Assembly (NCBI GenBank): GCA_026874595.1
Contig: CM049310.1
Span: 50,593,058-50,657,057, forward strand
Length of the DNA: 64,000 nt
DNA from: Sipunculus nudus
Taxonomy: Eukaryota; Annelida; Sipuncula; Golfingiida; Sipunculidae
Direction of reading: 5' to 3'
In this document: piece by piece, positions 53,901 through 59,900 of the stretch
Position numbering within the stretch: position 1 is the stretch's first letter
Layout: each line of letters begins with the position of its first letter
Made by a program: the position numbers and the translations under genes
The notes under the pieces: generated by a model
Database searches by the model: none
Told to the model about the DNA's origin: nothing
Seen by the model: the letters and a program-made list of their open reading frames with translations, nothing else

Positions 53901-56900
53901 ACATGCCTGCGGGTGCTCGGGTTTCTTTGCAATCTGGTGCACGAGAAGCACGGCGGAGGTAAACACGTCTGTTTCCGGTTTTCACCAGGGAACCAATGAC
54001 ATCAAAGCTCTTCTTGCGTCAGCCAATTAACGTGAATAACAGACGGGAGGGACCCCCTCCATCAAGACTCCGCCAAACGAACGAGTTCCAAACATGCAAC
54101 AAGGGCAAGCTCGATCCAAGTGCAACTTTTCAGATTTAAGAAAACATTATTTAACGCAGGGAGCTCTTCAGTCTGTACACTGGTACAAGAAACTATAGAT
54201 TTTAACACATTTAAATACATGCCGATCGCTCAATGTTATTCATTTAAAAAGTTTTTGGATTTTCGGCATTTATTCATTATATATATAAATATATGTATAT
54301 ATTCATTATAAAATACCAATATAAAATGCACATGAATTAAAATTTATATTTAGATATTTAATTTAAATGTGTAACACTGAAGAAAAACAACACTGTAAAC
54401 ACACTACAGACTGTTTCACGGGATGTGACCCGATGCTCAGGTGAATATTGTTAGAATCGAAATAATTTAAATTTGTTTTTATGTACAAATGAAATGAAAA
54501 GTTGGGCATTTTGTGGAAAATGCAAAGCTTTTGAAAATAATAATAATGGTTATAATAATTATAAAAATATTAATAATATATTTAATAGTAATGAAATTAT
54601 ATTTAATTATCAAAAATATATAACGTAAGCGTAACAAAAGAAACTACCTTGCATTTGAATGTTATCGCATGTATATTAATAATAAAAAAAACAATGTTCG
54701 TTTTAAATTTAAGAGTTTTGTTATCGCGAAATACCTAAATGCACATCAAAGTTTTGAGTGTGGAGTGACCCTGGGTAATATTTATGAGGGCTATTTTTCT
54801 ATATATGCATGGTATGTAGCTGGGTTATTTATACAAGCAACTGAAAAAGGTAAGGTACAAATCGTATATTTTTCTTTTGCCAGTTTTCTATTAAATTTTA
54901 TTAAAAATTTCACATAAACCATTCTGCACCGGTGCCTGCACCTGCGTTTATCTATTTTGACACATTACGTCATGAGCATGCGCACAAGCACCAGAAGAGA
55001 GTTCAGTCTTCAACCTTTGCATGCTAACGCAATAAATACTGACAAAGGCATAGAATCTCATTTTGCACAACCCAATATTTCAATTTTTTTCTTATGGGAT
55101 TACATATTCAAGGCTACTTATTTAATTATTGTTTGATAAATTAACATATGCACACAGTTCGTCATAACAAACAAATATATGATTTTCAGTAATTTTAAAA
55201 ATGGCATTGGTATGCCTATTTGACGCATGAGGGCGCTACTTTCAGTCGGCTACACTATGGACACGATGTACTTTGCATGGCTGGACGATCCTGTTGACAT
55301 TGAGCCGGGCTTGCAGCTGCCACAGTTCGAGCTCATTGGAACTGAACGAATTGACTGCTCACAGAACTATACGGCAGGTAAGGAATTTATTATTTGTATT
55401 TACACTCGTAGCATATAGTTATAAGCACTATTACTAATATTATTAGAAATTAATTTATTTTTTAACTTTTTTACTTTCTGTCAACGAGCTCGGACGGAGG
55501 TTATGTCTTCACCATGTCTATCTGTCTGTCTGTTCACCTGTCTGTCTGACGGTTTGTCTGGTTTGTCTACGAGATGTCAGGACCTAATCGAAGGATTTCA
55601 ATGAAATTTTGTGGAAATGTAGACCTGGATATGAGGAAGGGTTGATGTGGTTTTTGAGCTGATCAGGATGACAATCTGGATGCAGGATGGTTTTTCGTAT
55701 CCTTTACACTTTTGCCTCATCAGTTAAGAAGGGACCGCTACCTGTGCTGCCACCTAGTACGTTTGGTTAGTTTATATACATACGAGTCTTTAGGCCAGGA
55801 AAACAGCAGTTTAGTTTTAATAGAGAAAATTTGAATATTTAAATTTTATTTAAATTAAATATTTCAGTTTAGAATGGTTTTCTATATCCTTAACACTTCT
55901 GTCACATAAGTTTAGACTGGACCATTATCGGTGCTGCCACCTAGTACGTTTGGTTAGTCTATAGACAGGAAAATAGCTGTTAAGTTGCAAAAGAGAAAAT
56001 TTGAAGAATGTAAATTCCATTGAAGTGATATATTTTAATTAGAGAAAATAGTCGATCATCGGAAGAGCTTGTGCCTTGTTGTCTGCTATATTGCTAGTGG
56101 GAAGAGCCTGTTAGCAAAAACAGGGTGTAAAAAATGTCCCTTTCGTTTATAAACATATTACGAACAGGGCGAGCCATATAATGTTAGTCCAATTCAGATA
56201 ATAACCGTCATCAGTTCACAAAGTGATTTAGGATGTTAGTTCCACTTACCTCTTTCATTTATGAAAAAAGGAAGATATTCAAAACACTTTAACATACAAA
56301 TATGGGATAGAGGTAGATAACACTGAATGACTAAATCCTACCTAAGCTAGGCTATGTAGGACCTTGTCATTAGCAGATGCCTGGATAATTGCAATATCCT
56401 TATGTTTTCATATGCTGGCAGAATAATGTATATATGTACGCTAGGGATGTCCCCATGATTAGGGTTGGATAAGTTTAATCAATTTTTCCCTATCCGTCTT
56501 GACCGTGTTATTTAACTCAAATTCCATACTAAGTATACGAGTATATCCCTGGAACGGCTACAAATTTTAATTTTACATTGACCATATGACTGATATATAA
56601 TTATTAATTTTACCAAGATTAACCAAACATTTTAAAAGTAGCGATTCATATTATAATCACATATTTTGACGTTATGTGTTTCCCTAACTGATATGGTGCT
56701 TGCTATCAAATATGCATGGATATCATATTTACAAATAAATATACAACTAATTCAAAAACTACCATCACTAAAAAGTTAACGCTTATTTATTTATATACTA
56801 ATATATTTATTATATAATATTTTACTGCGACTACCATTACTAAATGTTAACATGAATTCTAATATACTAATTATATATTATGATATTAATTATATTATAA

Positions 56901-59900
56901 TATTAATATTATTAAATAATATATTACTGTGACTGCCATGACTAACATTTATTTACTATTAGACTTATATACCACTGTGTCTCTACACTATTCCACAATA
57001 TATGTAAAATTTTAGTGTAACCGGCTTCAACACGCGATGAACTACAGTGACACCCCCTCGGTCATTCGGCGTTTATTTCTTAACATTACCGGACAAAACA
57101 CGCGGTGAACAACACTGTTTGAATGTTAGACCCCTAGGTCTATTTATAGCTTTGTCGAGTTTACCTTAAACTACCAGGGTTCACCCTCGTTTCGGCTGTG
57201 AAATAAATGGATGGAGACCCGGGTTCAACCGTCTTCAATGAATTATTCACGACACAAACTGACCAATCAGGCGATGTCCCTTGGGGATTTTTCTTGTATT
57301 AACCTGTATGGTCCACATTGAGGGCAAGGCGACTTAATTGTTAAGGACACTGGCGCCATGTAAAATTATATAAAATTCATTTATTTTTACTTGTTAGTCA
57401 CAATCAAGTCAGGTTTGAGAATGACTCATTGTTACGGAGGGTTAAGGGTTAGGCCTATCTCTTTAATTTGCCCTAAATATTGGGGGGGGGGGGGGGGGTA
57501 TTTGTGAGATACCTCCAGAATGAAAGTTTTATAACACGCATCTAGTTGCCATAAGAATATTCATTATTATTAACTTTTGACCATCTATCGAGGAAGTGGT
57601 CCGCTTTATGGTTATAAACAGGCAATTTACTTACCTTCTCAGTTCTTCCTTTATGACCTCTGACCTTTGAATCCGCAACAAATTCGCTCACTTTGTGATA
57701 AGAAACTTACATAAAAAAAATTACAACCTGGTCATTTTTCCTTTACAAAAGGTATGATGCCTTCAGGCCAGATGTCTGAACATGGAGGTTTACTAATTGT
57801 AAATTATATACAGGTGTTCGGATAAAACTAAAATAGAAACTGACAAATCACCTTTACTATATGTTAATACAAAATTGTCACCTAAAACCTTTTGAAAATT
57901 ATTATAGCACCGACCTCATTAAGGAAAATAACACATTATCAAGTAGTTATTCGTATTAGTGAGTCGAGTTTGTATTTGTGGTCAGTTTCTTGTTAATGCT
58001 GAATATTGCCGCCTAAATTGTCTAATAATAATCCCAGATACCAAACTCATCCTCAGTTAATTCAGTTCAAACATTTAAAAACATCAGCTGAACTCTGATC
58101 TTTAGCGATACAAAGTATGTGCTCCTAGTGTTCTCTGTGATGATTTCTTTTCCAGTACTAGTACCATTTGGACTAGTAAAGTTCAGTTACATAGTCCCGG
58201 AGTTTGGAATCTAAGTTGGTTATATAATGACACATTAATCAGGGCACAGAAGCCACGTACGATCTCTCTTCAGAGATAGGTCGGAAGCCGTGGTAGACAG
58301 ACGCTTCACTTAGGAAAGAGGCAGGTGTTCTTCCCCGAGAAACATGATTTGTGCAACGTTTTATTAGGACAAAAATACTGAAATAAATATAGCTAACTAA
58401 AGGACCTGTTGAGAAGCATAAACTGCTGCCTTTCCCTCAATGTGATAATACATTACGGGTCTACAGTGCTCATACTTGTCGAAATAGACCCTTTTCTGTA
58501 CACAGATTAAAATCAGAGATAAAAAATGCATTAGAAAAATTAGATTAATACAAAAAAGATATAATCAATAATCTGGGAAATTATCCAAATATCTTGAGAA
58601 GTTAACATTGTAACATGGTAATGTTAACATTGTCAAATCGGAAGCACTACTGTGTTGCCAAATTTAATATGATAAAATATCAATAAAATCTGGTTTAATA
58701 AAATCAAATTGTCAATGATATCTCTTATGAGTATATTGTGCTATAAACCCTCTTTTAATGTTCAAAGCCTAAAAACTAGAATATAACTATATTTTTTTCT
58801 TATATTTAATATCCTGATATTACCCTCCTGGTTTAAATTACATATACAAATATTTTTGTTACTTATACTTTAATTCCGATAAAAAAATATCATAATAATT
58901 CTCCGATTGATCTTTAAATAAGGTTTTGGGTGTCCATAAAAGAAACTAAATAAACTTGGGACACTCATGTTATCCTTAATTGCCAAATCTCGCAGCTATA
59001 TATAAAACTTATTCCTCCATATTCCCACACACGCCCTAGTCAAGTGAGGTGTCGTTGGTGTGCGTGGATTTGTAAGCCGGATCCCAAGTTTGTAGAATCG
59101 CTGGTCGCCTGTGAATAATTCATAGCGTGGCCGACATGTAATATTTCACAAAGTCTTATCCCATTTCACGCTGCCTGCAGACTGGCATTGTCCCTCATTT
59201 GTTTTTGTTATCACCTTGCCTCCTTTTGTCAACAGATTAGGAAAGTTAGATGAAAAAGGCCGCATAAACAGTATGAGCTGGCCGGGACGTTGACGGGTTT
59301 GCTTTACATACACCCGTTTATGTTCAGCCAAGGGTACCAGATGTCGGACCTTCTGATAATATAGGGCCCGGCTAATCACAGCCGCCTGAGATATGAGGGA
59401 TGAAATTTTCATCTTATTTAAAGCGTATTTGTATACGCGCCTGTGGTATTCTGGGCACACGGTATAAATATTGATGTTTATTTCAGTTCTAAAGAAACGA
59501 CCTCCTAACATGGCCGGTTGTATGAATGATGTTTTGCTTTTCACGAAATGTCAGCACCCTAGCTTATTGCTCCATAATTACCCAAGTTTCCATGACACCG
59601 GGATGTAATGAGCTGACGTCATCGGTCCCAACAGCACGTGGCAGCCTGACAACAATGTCACCTCACGAATATTTAACAAAGGCCCCTCATAAACTCCACA
59701 TACCTGCCTTATCAGTAGCCCTGGGATGGGAAGATGTTACGGATAAATAAAACAGCATCTAGTATCCTCTGATACGTATTTAGACTTTACACTAGGCTTT
59801 CTATGAAGCTGTCCAGCTGTCCTGATTACCGCTTATGATGGTGATTAAAGCCGCTTATGATGGTGATTTAAAACTCTAAGGAGTCGTTCTGCAGGTCCTG

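Noticed and set aside
59146-59544. 132-codon minus-strand frame in intron 6
   Set aside because: No family motif, no conserved pattern, and no promoter or polyadenylation context that I can see.
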